This document shows positions 44,778 through 54,300 of a stretch of DNA of 64,000 bases, in pieces. Below the pieces are notes generated by a model that saw nothing but the letters and a program-made list of their open reading frames with translations, did no database searches and was not told where the DNA came from. This stretch comes from an uncultured Chitinophaga sp. Its GTDB lineage: Bacteria > Bacteroidota > Bacteroidia > Chitinophagales > Chitinophagaceae. Location: NCBI RefSeq assembly GCF_937898475.1, contig NZ_CALEJS010000041.1:186001-250000 (forward strand). Reading direction: 5' to 3'. Within the stretch, counting starts at the first letter, position 1. The number at the start of each line of letters is the position of its first letter. Position numbers and translations under genes: made by a program.

Positions 44778-45893
44778 ATGCAGCGTTATATTTGGGCCAT
44801 TGCGGGATGGAGTGCTATTGCTATATACGGATGTACCACCAACGGAAATACAAACACCGCTAAAGAAAATGAAAGGCCATTTCCTGTTACGGAACTGGTT
44901 GAAAAAGATACCTTGCTTCAACATCATTATGTGGCCAGCCTACAGGCAGTGCGGAATGTGGAGATCAGGGCCCGTGTGAACGGGTTCCTGGAAAAGATCT
45001 ATGTGGACGAAGGACAGGAAGTAAAAAAAGGACAGCTGCTCTTCTCCATTAACGACGAAGAATACAGGGCGCTACTGGCCGAAGCCAATGCCAACCTGAG
45101 CAGCGCTGTGGCAGAAGCCAAGGCTGCAGAAGTAGAGCTCAGGCGCGTTAAAATGCTGGTAGAAAAAAAGGTGATCGCCAGAACCGAACAGGAAGTAGCA
45201 GAAGCAAAACTGGCCGCCGTGCATGCACGTGTTGACGAGGCCAGGTCTGCCGCAGCCAGCGCTGCCATGAAACTGGGCTATACAAATATCCGCGCTCCCT
45301 TTGACGGCGTAATAGACCGTATACCGCTGAAAACAGGCAGCCTGGTAGAAGACGGCGCCCTGCTCACCACCGTTTCTGATATCAATGAAGTATATGCCTA
45401 CTTCAATGTATCTGAAACAGAATACCTGGAATACAAGAAATCCAAGAAAGGACCGGATAATAAAGCCGTGAGCCTGATACTGGCAGATGGCTCTCCTTAT
45501 AATCACGCGGGTAAGGTGGAAACAGTGGAAGGCGAATTTGAAAGCTCCACCGGCGCCATCGCTTTCCGTGCCCGCTTTCCCAACCCGCAAAAGCTGCTGA
45601 AGCATGGCGCCAGCGGCAACGTACAGCTGGAAAATTCAGTAGAGGACGCACTCATCATCCCGCAGAAGGCGGTATTTGAAATGCAGGACAAGAACTACGT
45701 ATTTGTAGTAGACTCCAGCAACCGCATTGCCATGCGCAGTTTTACCCCCGGCTCACGCCTGCACTATTCTTACATCGTCAAGAATGGCCTGCAGCCCGGT
45801 GAACGGATCGTATGCGAAGGTACTCAAAGCCTTCGTGACGGTATGCGCATAGAACCCGTTGCTATACCACTGGATAGCCTGTTAAAAATGTAA
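44778..45893 (+). CDS. RND efflux periplasmic adaptor lipoprotein
   Basis: Membrane-fusion protein of 371 residues that links the RND pump to the outer-membrane channel. A lipoprotein signal ends at IAIYGCTTN (Cys19). Seen: the lipoyl half-motif VEIRARVNGFLEKIYVDEGQEVKKGQLLF, a helical hairpin of Ala/Glu-rich sequence (residues 95-160), the second lipoyl half with IRAPFDGVIDRIPLKTGSLV, and beta-barrel and membrane-proximal domains ending at DGMRIEPV. It is followed 20 bases later by the pump gene. Confidence 0.95.
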   Translation: MQRYIWAIAGWSAIAIYGCTTNGNTNTAKENERPFPVTELVEKDTLLQHHYVASLQAVRNVEIRARVNGFLEKIYVDEGQEVKKGQLLFSINDEEYRALLAEANANLSSAVAEAKAAEVELRRVKMLVEKKVIARTEQEVAEAKLAAVHARVDEARSAAASAAMKLGYTNIRAPFDGVIDRIPLKTGSLVEDGALLTTVSDINEVYAYFNVSETEYLEYKKSKKGPDNKAVSLILADGSPYNHAGKVETVEGEFESSTGAIAFRARFPNPQKLLKHGASGNVQLENSVEDALIIPQKAVFEMQDKNYVFVVDSSNRIAMRSFTPGSRLHYSYIVKNGLQPGERIVCEGTQSLRDGMRIEPVAIPLDSLLKM

Positions 45894-45913
45894 AGCGTCC
45901 TAAAAAAAATTAC

Positions 45914-48900
45914 ATGTTTGATACTTTTATAAAGCGGCCGGTGCTGTCGCTCGTGATCTCTTTGATCATAACCCTGCTGGGATTACTGGCCCTCTTTACA
46001 TTGCCCGTAACCCAGTTCCCCGATATCGTACCTCCATCCGTAACCGTTACGGCCAGGTATACCGGCGCCAACGCCGAAGTATGTACCAAAGCAGTGACCA
46101 CACCATTGGAACGGGCCATTAACGGTGTGCCCGGCATGACGTACATGTCCTCTGTTTCCACCAATGACGGTATCACCGTTATTACCGTATTCTTCCAGGT
46201 CGGCGTTGATCCCGACCAGGCAGCCGTGAACGTACAGAACAGGGTGGCCACCATCATTGACGAGCTGCCTGAAGAAGTGATTAAAGCAGGGGTTACTACA
46301 GAAAAAGAGGTGAACAGTATGCTGCTCTACCTCAACATCATGAGTGATGACCCGCAGATGGACGAGCAGTTCATCTACAACTTTGCAGATATCAACGTAC
46401 TGCAGGAACTGAAAAGGATCAACGGCGTTGGCCGCGCCGAGATCATGGGCGCCAAGGAATACGCCATGCGCGTATGGCTGAAGCCCGACCGTATGCTGGC
46501 TTATAATATCTCTTCAGAAGAAGTGATTGCCGCCATCCGCAGGCAGAACATAGAAGCCGCCCCCGGTAAAACGGGCGAGAGCTCGGACAAAGCTCCGCAG
46601 CTGCTGCAGTATGTACTGCGCTACACCGGTAAATTCTTTGAGCCGCAACAATATGCAGACATCATCATCCGCACCGAAAGCAACGGTTCCATGCTTCGCC
46701 TGAAAGACGTGGCAGAACTGGAATTTGGTGCGCTTACCTATAGCATGGTATCGGAAACAGATGGCAAGCCTTCCGCATCTATCATGTTGAAACAACGCCC
46801 CGGCTCCAATGCCAGCGAGGTGATACAGGAAGTGAAAGACCGCATGGCAGAACTGAAAAAAAGTTCCTTCCCCCCGGGTATGAACTACAACTTCAACTAC
46901 GATGTATCCCGCTTCCTGGATGCTTCTATCCATGAAGTGCTGCGCACCCTGGTAGAGGCGTTCATACTGGTATTCATTGTAGTATTCATCTTCCTGCAGG
47001 ACTTCCGCTCTACGCTGATCCCTGCGCTGGCAGTGCCGGTGGCTCTTATCGGTACACTCTGCTTCATGCAGCTGATGGGCTTCTCCATTAACCTGCTTAC
47101 ACTGTTTGCATTGGTATTGGCCATCGGTATCGTGGTGGATAATGCCATTGTGGTGGTAGAGGCCGTGCACGTGAAGATGAGCGAAGAGCACCTGCCACCG
47201 CTGGAAGCTACGCTGGCGGCCATGAGAGAGATCAGCGGCGCACTGGTGGCTATTACCCTGGTAATGTCTGCGGTGTTCATACCGGTAGCATTCCTCTCCG
47301 GACCCGTAGGCGTATTCTACCGGCAGTTCTCTTTAACGCTGGCCATCGCCATCGTGATATCCGGCATCAATGCGGTAACGCTTACGCCTGCACTCTGCGC
47401 CATCATGCTGAAGAACACGCACGGCCGGGAGGCCAAAGGCTGGATGGCAAAATTCTTCCGCAAATTCAACAAAGGCTATGATGCCACTGCCAACCGCTAC
47501 CGCAGTTTCCTGGGCCGTATTGCAGGCAGGCGTATTGTTACCCTGGTATTGCTGGCCGTATTCTTTGTGGCCACCTGGGGCGCCAGCGCCATACTGCCTT
47601 CGGGCTTTATTCCGTCGGAAGATCAGGGCATGATCTATGTGAACGTGACCACGCCCCCCGGCGCTACCGTAGAACGTACACAGCGGGTGCTGAAAGAAGT
47701 ATACGCTGCCGCCAGCAGGATGGACGCCGTAGAATCTGTATCCACACTGGCGGGTTACAGCCTGGTGAACGAAGTGGCAGGCGCCTCCTACGGTATGGGC
47801 ATGATCAACCTCAAGCCCTGGGAAGAAAGAAAAGAATCAGTGAACGAGCTCATGGCCCTGCTCTCTGAAAAAGTAAAACATATAACCGACGCCAGCATCG
47901 AATTCTTCCCGCCGCCTACCGTGCCTGGTTTTGGTAATGCCAGCGGTTTTGAGCTGCGTATACTGGATAAAACAGGTAGCGGTAACCTGGATCAAACCGC
48001 CAAGGTGACCAATGATTTTATTACGGCACTGAAACAAAGGCCGGAGATTGCCACCGCTTTCACCAGCTTTGATCCCAGCTTCCCGCAATACATGATCCAT
48101 GTAGACCAGGAACGCGCCGCTCAGAAAGGTGTGAGCATAGAACGCGCCATGGAAACGCTGCAGACGTTACTGGGCAGCTACTATGCATCCAACTTCATCC
48201 GCTTTGGGCAGATGTATAAGGTAATGGTGCAGGCAGCGCCGCAGTACAGAACCAAGCCCGAAGATGTGCTGCACCTCTACGTGAAGAATGATAAAGATGA
48301 AATGGTGCCCTTCTCCAACTTCATCCGCCTGGAAAGGGTATACGGGCCTGAACAGCTCACCCGCTATAACATGTACCTGGCGGCCATGATCAATGGCGAT
48401 GCCGCCCCGGGCTTCAGTAGCGGCGATGCCATCAAAGCCATTGAGGAGGAAGCCGCCAAACTGCCCAGGGGATTCAGTTATGAATGGAGTGGTATGACGC
48501 GCGAGCAAATCCTCTCCGGCAACCAGGCGGTATACATCTTCGCCATATGCCTGGTGTTTGTGTACCTGCTGCTGGCAGCGCAGTATGAAAGCTTCCTGCT
48601 GCCATTGCCGGTGATCCTCTCACTGCCGGCTGGTATTTTCGGTGCATTCTTTTCATTAAAGTTGCTTGGACTGGAAAACAACATCTATGCGCAGGTGGCC
48701 CTGGTAATGCTGATCGGGTTGCTGGGCAAAAACGCCATCCTCATCGTGGAATTTGCCATACTGCGGACCAGGCAGGGCTTACACCCGCTGGAAGCCGCCA
48801 TGGAAGGCGCAGTGTCCCGTTTGCGTCCCATCCTTATGACCTCCTTTGCGTTCATCGCAGGTTTGATACCGCTGTGTATCGCCTCCGGCGCCGGCGCCAT

Positions 48901-49027
48901 GGGCAACCGCTCCATTGGTACGGCCGCAGCGGGCGGCATGCTGATAGGCACGCTCTTCGGGGTGCTGGTGATACCAGGTTTATATGTATTGTTTGCATCG
49001 CTAACGCACAGCACTAAACGGAATTAA
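45914..49027 (+). CDS. RND-family multidrug efflux pump (HAE1 type)
   Basis: Proton-driven inner-membrane transporter of 1037 residues. It has the HAE1 layout: helix 1 at the start (RPVLSLVISLIITLLG), the porter loop, helices 2-6 with the proton-relay motif GIVVDNAIVVVEAV containing the two adjacent acidic residues, a second porter loop, and helices 8-12 with LIGLLGKNAILIVEFA. The first porter loop opens with the typical FPDIVPPSVTVTARYTGANAEV. Hydrophobic and amphiphilic drugs, bile-type detergents and dyes are usual substrates; none can be named here. Confidence 0.96.
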   Translation: MFDTFIKRPVLSLVISLIITLLGLLALFTLPVTQFPDIVPPSVTVTARYTGANAEVCTKAVTTPLERAINGVPGMTYMSSVSTNDGITVITVFFQVGVDPDQAAVNVQNRVATIIDELPEEVIKAGVTTEKEVNSMLLYLNIMSDDPQMDEQFIYNFADINVLQELKRINGVGRAEIMGAKEYAMRVWLKPDRMLAYNISSEEVIAAIRRQNIEAAPGKTGESSDKAPQLLQYVLRYTGKFFEPQQYADIIIRTESNGSMLRLKDVAELEFGALTYSMVSETDGKPSASIMLKQRPGSNASEVIQEVKDRMAELKKSSFPPGMNYNFNYDVSRFLDASIHEVLRTLVEAFILVFIVVFIFLQDFRSTLIPALAVPVALIGTLCFMQLMGFSINLLTLFALVLAIGIVVDNAIVVVEAVHVKMSEEHLPPLEATLAAMREISGALVAITLVMSAVFIPVAFLSGPVGVFYRQFSLTLAIAIVISGINAVTLTPALCAIMLKNTHGREAKGWMAKFFRKFNKGYDATANRYRSFLGRIAGRRIVTLVLLAVFFVATWGASAILPSGFIPSEDQGMIYVNVTTPPGATVERTQRVLKEVYAAASRMDAVESVSTLAGYSLVNEVAGASYGMGMINLKPWEERKESVNELMALLSEKVKHITDASIEFFPPPTVPGFGNASGFELRILDKTGSGNLDQTAKVTNDFITALKQRPEIATAFTSFDPSFPQYMIHVDQERAAQKGVSIERAMETLQTLLGSYYASNFIRFGQMYKVMVQAAPQYRTKPEDVLHLYVKNDKDEMVPFSNFIRLERVYGPEQLTRYNMYLAAMINGDAAPGFSSGDAIKAIEEEAAKLPRGFSYEWSGMTREQILSGNQAVYIFAICLVFVYLLLAAQYESFLLPLPVILSLPAGIFGAFFSLKLLGLENNIYAQVALVMLIGLLGKNAILIVEFAILRTRQGLHPLEAAMEGAVSRLRPILMTSFAFIAGLIPLCIASGAGAMGNRSIGTAAAGGMLIGTLFGVLVIPGLYVLFASLTHSTKRN

Positions 49028-49028
49028 C

Positions 49029-50471
49029 ATGAACAAGAGATCGCTTATTTATATTTATCTCCCTATGCTGTACGCCCTGCTGATGTTGGGCTGTCGCCTT
49101 CATCAGCCGCTGGTATTGCCGCAGCCGGGCAAGCTGCCGGACACCTTCAACAACAGCTCCGACACCACGGGTATTGGTAGCGTACCCTGGCAGCAGTTCT
49201 TTAAGGATCCTTACCTGCGGGATTTGATCGATTCCGCATTAAGGCACAATTATGAACTGCAAAGTGCCGGAGAAAGAGTAAAGATTTCCGGCGCCGTATT
49301 AATGGCAGCAAAGCATGCCTGGTTGCCGGCAGCCAGCATCAATGCCTCCGCAGGCGTTGAGAAGTATGGCGACTACACCCTGAACGGTGTAGGTAATTTT
49401 GACACCAATCTTTCTCCCAACATCAATAAAGATCAGCGCATTCCTGATCCTACACCGGATCTGTTCCTGGGCCTGCGCAGCAGCTGGGAGATAGATATGT
49501 GGGGCAAGCTGAAAGACCGCAAGAAGGCCGCCCTGATGCATTTCCTGGCCAGCGCCGAGGGAAAGCGGCTGGTAACCACATTGCTGGTGGCAGAAGTGGC
49601 GTCTCATTATTACGAACTGATAGCGCTGGACAGTGAGCTGGTGGTATTGCAGAAGAACATTGACCTCCAGGAATCAGCGCTGGCTACCGTGTCCATACAG
49701 ATGGAAGCGGGCCGCGCTACATTGCTAGCGCAGCAACAGTTCCAGGCGCAGCTGCTGGATACCCGCAGCCGCCAGTATACTACGCGTCAGCGGCTGCTGC
49801 AGGTGGAAACCCGGCTGAATTACCTGCTGGGAAGATTTCCGCAGCCTGTTCCCCGTGGCAAACAACTCACCGTGGATACTTTGTCTGCCGCCTGGAAACC
49901 AGGCGTGCCCTCCCAGCTGCTGGTGAACCGTCCGGACATCCGCCAGGCGGAACTGGAACTGGGAGCCGCCAAAGCAGATATATCCGCAGCTCGTAAAGCC
50001 TTCCTCCCCTCTTTGAATATAACACCTTATGCAGGTTATAATGCGTTCAAGGCAGGATTGCTGCTGAACCCTGGCTCCTTTGCCTACGGTGTGTTAGGCA
50101 GTATTACTGCGCCGCTGTTCAACCAGAAGCAGTTGTCTGCACAATACCAGATGACCCATGCCAATACAAAGATCGCCTGGAACAATTACCAGCAGCAGAT
50201 ACTCCGGGCTTACCAGGAAGTAGCGGTAGCCCTGGGCAACATCGACAACCAGCAGCAGGTATATAAATTAAAGTCTGCCGAAGTAGGTGTACTGCAAAAC
50301 GCAGTGGCTACAGCAAATGACCTGTTCCTGGCCGGATATGCATCCTACCTGGAGATCATTACCGCACAAAAAAGTGTGCTGGAAGCAGAACTTTCACTGA
50401 TACAGGCGCGAAAAGAAATGTTGGCTGGTACGGTACAACTGTACCAGGCACTGGGCGGAGGATGGAAATAA
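49029..50471 (+). CDS. TolC/NodT-type outer-membrane efflux channel
   Basis: Outer-membrane factor of 480 residues. Lipoprotein signal ends at LMLGCRLH (Cys18). Two tandem OEP repeats of long coiled coils are visible (LIDSALRHNYELQSAGERVKIS, then LVNRPDIRQAELELGAAKADISAARKAFLPSLNI). The NRPD-R-AE pattern is the family hallmark. Its ATG follows the pump stop by one base, so it completes the adaptor-pump-channel operon. Confidence 0.95.
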   Translation: MNKRSLIYIYLPMLYALLMLGCRLHQPLVLPQPGKLPDTFNNSSDTTGIGSVPWQQFFKDPYLRDLIDSALRHNYELQSAGERVKISGAVLMAAKHAWLPAASINASAGVEKYGDYTLNGVGNFDTNLSPNINKDQRIPDPTPDLFLGLRSSWEIDMWGKLKDRKKAALMHFLASAEGKRLVTTLLVAEVASHYYELIALDSELVVLQKNIDLQESALATVSIQMEAGRATLLAQQQFQAQLLDTRSRQYTTRQRLLQVETRLNYLLGRFPQPVPRGKQLTVDTLSAAWKPGVPSQLLVNRPDIRQAELELGAAKADISAARKAFLPSLNITPYAGYNAFKAGLLLNPGSFAYGVLGSITAPLFNQKQLSAQYQMTHANTKIAWNNYQQQILRAYQEVAVALGNIDNQQQVYKLKSAEVGVLQNAVATANDLFLAGYASYLEIITAQKSVLEAELSLIQARKEMLAGTVQLYQALGGGWK

Positions 50472-50534
50472 CAGTATTCCTGTTGAGAATAAACGGGCTC
50501 CAACATATTTTGCTAAAATAATATTATAAGGACC

Positions 50535-50579
50535 ATGGTAACTGCGCAGTAGTTTTTAAAAACTGCTGCGCGATACCAT
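50535..50579. promoter_or_regulatory. Long imperfect palindrome
   Basis: ATGGTA at 50535 pairs with TACCAT at 50574, enclosing GCGCAGTAGTTTTT and AAAAACTGCTGCGC, which pair at 13 of 14 positions. No U-run follows, so it is not an ordinary terminator. GGTAACTGCGC (50537-50547) also recurs inverted at 50644-50654. A transcription-factor site or a structured leader is possible. Confidence 0.5.
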
Positions 50580-51132
50580 TCCTTAAATGAGCAGTACTTT
50601 TGAAAACCTTGCGTAAATATCTGATAAACCTCACAGCATATTTGCGCAGTTACCCTTTGAATATTTCTGCACGATTCCGATTCATCCTTCATCCCTTTCT
50701 AAAACTTAATGATTTGTAAACATAGCAGCTCTACTGCTTACAATCCTTACTGGACGGACCTTTCGGCGTTTCCATAAAAAATATTATTCCTTTTGGGAAT
50801 ACACCATACCACATACAAATTGGATGCACCGGTGCAACGGTTTACTTTTTTTGTACATTCATAAAGGAAATTATTCAAAACTGCAAGCCTATGAACACTC
50901 AATTACACCACACCAGGAATGCGGAAATCTTGAATGCAATTGTTTTAGCAACACCTTTTATACTTATTCAGGCGGCAAAGATGCCATCGCCCGCTTAAAA
51001 ACATCATTTAAATGAGGGATGCCAGGTTTTGATAAACACATGCCATCAGCATGACGAACGTGTGAGCACAACAGATAGGAACTATTAACGGTGAACAGCA
51101 TATCTTTATAATGAAAGCCCTTAACCCGGATG

Positions 51133-51140
51133 TATCTTTG
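51133..51140 (+). promoter_or_regulatory. -7 promoter element upstream of the synthase operon
   Basis: TATCTTTG, a perfect TAnnTTTG match, about 260 bases before the ATG at 51400. A weaker TATCTTTA lies at 51101. No -33 box at standard spacing was seen. If used, the transcript has a long leader. Confidence 0.4.
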
Positions 51141-51399
51141 ACTAGGATCGAAAAACCTTTATCCGTCTCATCTTTATCTCAAAGCATCATCTTACCGTCG
51201 CGCTTATGTTCGAAGAAAAAATATGTATGCAACGCCAACCCTGTCTGTAAGATAGACCGTATGTATATATAGGATTCAGGAACCAACTGATTCAGAATAG
51301 CCATAAACGTTTCCGATTAGGCCATTATAAATCCTGCGTTATGCTAATTGAAAAATTAGTTAACCAGTGTTTTGCCATGCCCGGAGCAAACTTATTACT

Positions 51400-54300
51400 A
51401 TGGGAAAGATGAAAATTATTGGAGTAACTCCTTATGAACAACCCGATGTGCGTCTTGTACTAAGCCTGATGAAAGCCAACGCCACACCCGTTCTTCATCT
51501 TGGCCGCGATAAACAGCAAGCCATCGATGCGCTGAATGCCCTCACCGCACAAACCAGCCAACCCTTCGGCGTTTGCTTTACAGGTGCCGCCCTTGCAGAC
51601 ATTACTTTACCAGACCAGGTTACGCTGGCCATTATGCCCTTTGGTACAAAGATCCCGCTGAAAGCGCATGTACAGGTGTTCTACCAGGTACATACCGTTG
51701 GCGAAGCTCATAAAGCCCGCGCTGCCAAAGCCAGTGGTATTATCATTAAAGGAAATGAAGGCAGCGGACAGGTAAGCGACGAATCTTCCTTTATCCTCTT
51801 TCAACGCGTGATCAGGGAAATAAAAGATACAGCCATCTGGGTACAGGGTGGCGCCGGTATCCATACCGCAGCCGCACTGGGCGCCACCGGCGCAGCAGGC
51901 GTTGTGCTGGACAGCCAGCTGATATTGTTCCCTGAATGCAGCGCCCCTGCTGCATTGAAAAATATATGCGAGAAACTTAACGGCAATGAAACACGAGTGC
52001 TGGATCGCTTCCGCGTACTGGTGAGGCCCAACTCTCCCGCACTGCCTGAAAACATTACACAGCAGCAACTGGAAAAATACTTAGGCACAACAGATCCTGA
52101 AAAAGGCTACCTGCCCCTGGGACAAGACATTGCCATTGGTATAGACCTCGTACAGCGCTATAAAAAACTAAGCCGACTGGTATTTGCATTGCAGGAAGCC
52201 GCACACGGCCACCTGCGCCAGGCGCAGAAGCTGAATGTGCTCAGTCCCGGTAATGCGCTTGCCCGCGAACTGCAGATCCCCTACCCCATTGCGCAGGGGC
52301 CCATGACGCGCGTAAGCGATGTACCTGCATTTGCCGCAGCAGTGGCCCAGGCAGGCGGTCTGCCTTTTGTGGCGCTCTCCCTCTTGAAAGGAGAACAGGC
52401 CAGGCAGCTGATCTCCCATACCAAATCACTTGCCGGCGATAAGCCCTGGGGCGTGGGCATACTTGGATTTGCGCCGCCTGAGCTACGCGAAGAACAGATC
52501 AGCTACATCAAAGAAGAAAAGCCGCCCATTGTACTCATTGCCGGTGGCAGGCCCTCACAGGCAAAGGCCCTGGAACAGGCAGGCATCAAAACATTCCTGC
52601 ATGTGCCCTCTGCCTCCCTGCTGGATATGTTCATCAAGGAAGGCGCTAAGAGATTTGTGTTTGAAGGAAGGGAATGCGGCGGCCACGTGGGCCCGCTCTC
52701 CAGCCTGGTGCTGTGGGAAAGACAGGTAGAACGCCTGCTGCAGGAAGAACATGCAGAACAGTTCAGCATCTTCTTTGCCGGTGGTATTCACGATCCGCTC
52801 TCTGCTGCATTCATCTCGGTGATGGCAGCGCCGCTGGCGGCCAAAGGTGCAAAGATAGGCGTGCTGATGGGTACCGCTTATATCTATACGCAGGAAGCCG
52901 TGAGCAGCGGCGCCATCCTGCAGCAATTCCAGGATCAGGCACTGCAGCATAAGGATACCATCCTGCTGGAAACCGCGCCAGGCCATGAAACACGCTGCCT
53001 GTATACTCCGTTTGCCGACTTCTTCAACGCCGAAAAAGAACGCCTGCAGCAAACCGGTACCGATAAGAAAGAAATATGGGCCCAGCTGGAACAGCTCAAT
53101 GTGGGCCGCCTGCGTATAGCCGCCAAAGGTATGGAACGCAGGGGCGATGCATTGGTGATGATCAACCAGGACGATCAGCTGCGCTCCGGTATGTATATGA
53201 TTGGCCAGGTGGCTGCCCTGAAAGAGCACGTTATCACCGTGGCCGAATTGCACCAAACCGTAGCGGAAGATAACTACACCCTCATAAAACAGGCCGCGCT
53301 GCCCGCATTACCCACACCTGCAGGCAAAGCGCTGGACGTGGCCATTGTAGGTATGGCCTGTATTTACCCCGGCGCCAGGAATATAGAAGAATACTGGCGC
53401 AACATCATCCTCGGGAAAGATTGTGTAACAGAAGTGCCGGACGAGCGATGGAACAAATCACTCTACTACGATCCCGCATCTACAAATGGAGAAAAGACCC
53501 CTTCCAAATGGGGCGGCTTCATTCCCAGAATAGATTTTGATCCCCTTACCTTTGGTATACCGCCGCAATCGCTGGCGGCTATTGATCCGGCGCAGCTGTT
53601 GAGTTTACTGGTGGCCAAACAGGCATTGGATAATGCAGGTTATGGCGGCGCCAATATCAACCGTGAGAACGTGTCTGTGATCATTGGCACGGAAGCGGGT
53701 ACAGACCTTGCCAACAACTACGGCTTCCGTTCCCTCTTCACGCAGATCTTCGGCGAGATACCGCCTGAACTGAACGATGCGCTGCCTAAGCTCACGGAAG
53801 ATTCTTTCCCCGGTATACTGGCCAATGTGATCGCGGGCCGTATCACTAACCGGCTGGACCTTGGCGGGCGCAACTACACCGTAGATGCGGCCTGTGCCTC
53901 CTCACTTGCGGCCATCGACCTCGCCTGCCAGGAGCTGATACTGGAAAAATCGGATATGGTGATTGCAGGTGCGGCAGACCTGCACAACAGCATCAATGAC
54001 TACCTGATGTTCGCCAGCACCCACGCACTTTCCCGCAATGGCAGGTGCGCCACTTTCGATGCTAACGCAGACGGCACAACGCTGGGCGAAGGTATTGCCA
54101 TGATGGTGCTGAAACGATATGAAGATGCACAACGCGACGGAGATACCATCTATGCAGTGATCAAAGGCGTAGGCGGATCCAGCGATGGTAAGAGCCTGGG
54201 GCTGACGGCGCCCCGCAAGGCAGGCCAGGCAAGAGCGCTGGAACGGGCCTATGAACAGGCGGGTATCTCTCCCGCTACCCTCGGACTGGTTGAAGCGCAT

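Larger units (their letters stand above)
50472..51399. other. 928-bp non-coding region before the biosynthetic cluster
   Basis: No convincing gene. It is more A/T-rich than its neighbours. It holds a 45-base imperfect palindrome (50535-50579), an inverted copy of one of its arms at 50644-50654, a perfect 12-base palindrome TGCACCGGTGCA at 50825-50836, and a perfect TAnnTTTG element at 51133-51140. A short frame at 50824-51015 and a 35-codon frame at 50891-50998 were considered and left out. The region probably controls the synthase operon. Confidence 0.6.

Noticed and set aside
50824..51015. 63-codon frame, and a 35-codon frame at 50891-50998
   Set aside because: Neither has a promoter at a fitting place, a recognisable domain or a convincing composition.
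51367..51399. GTG start for the large synthase
   Set aside because: The extra 11 residues have no homology-like features and ATG 51400 starts directly before the first barrel strand; GTG is possible but less likely.
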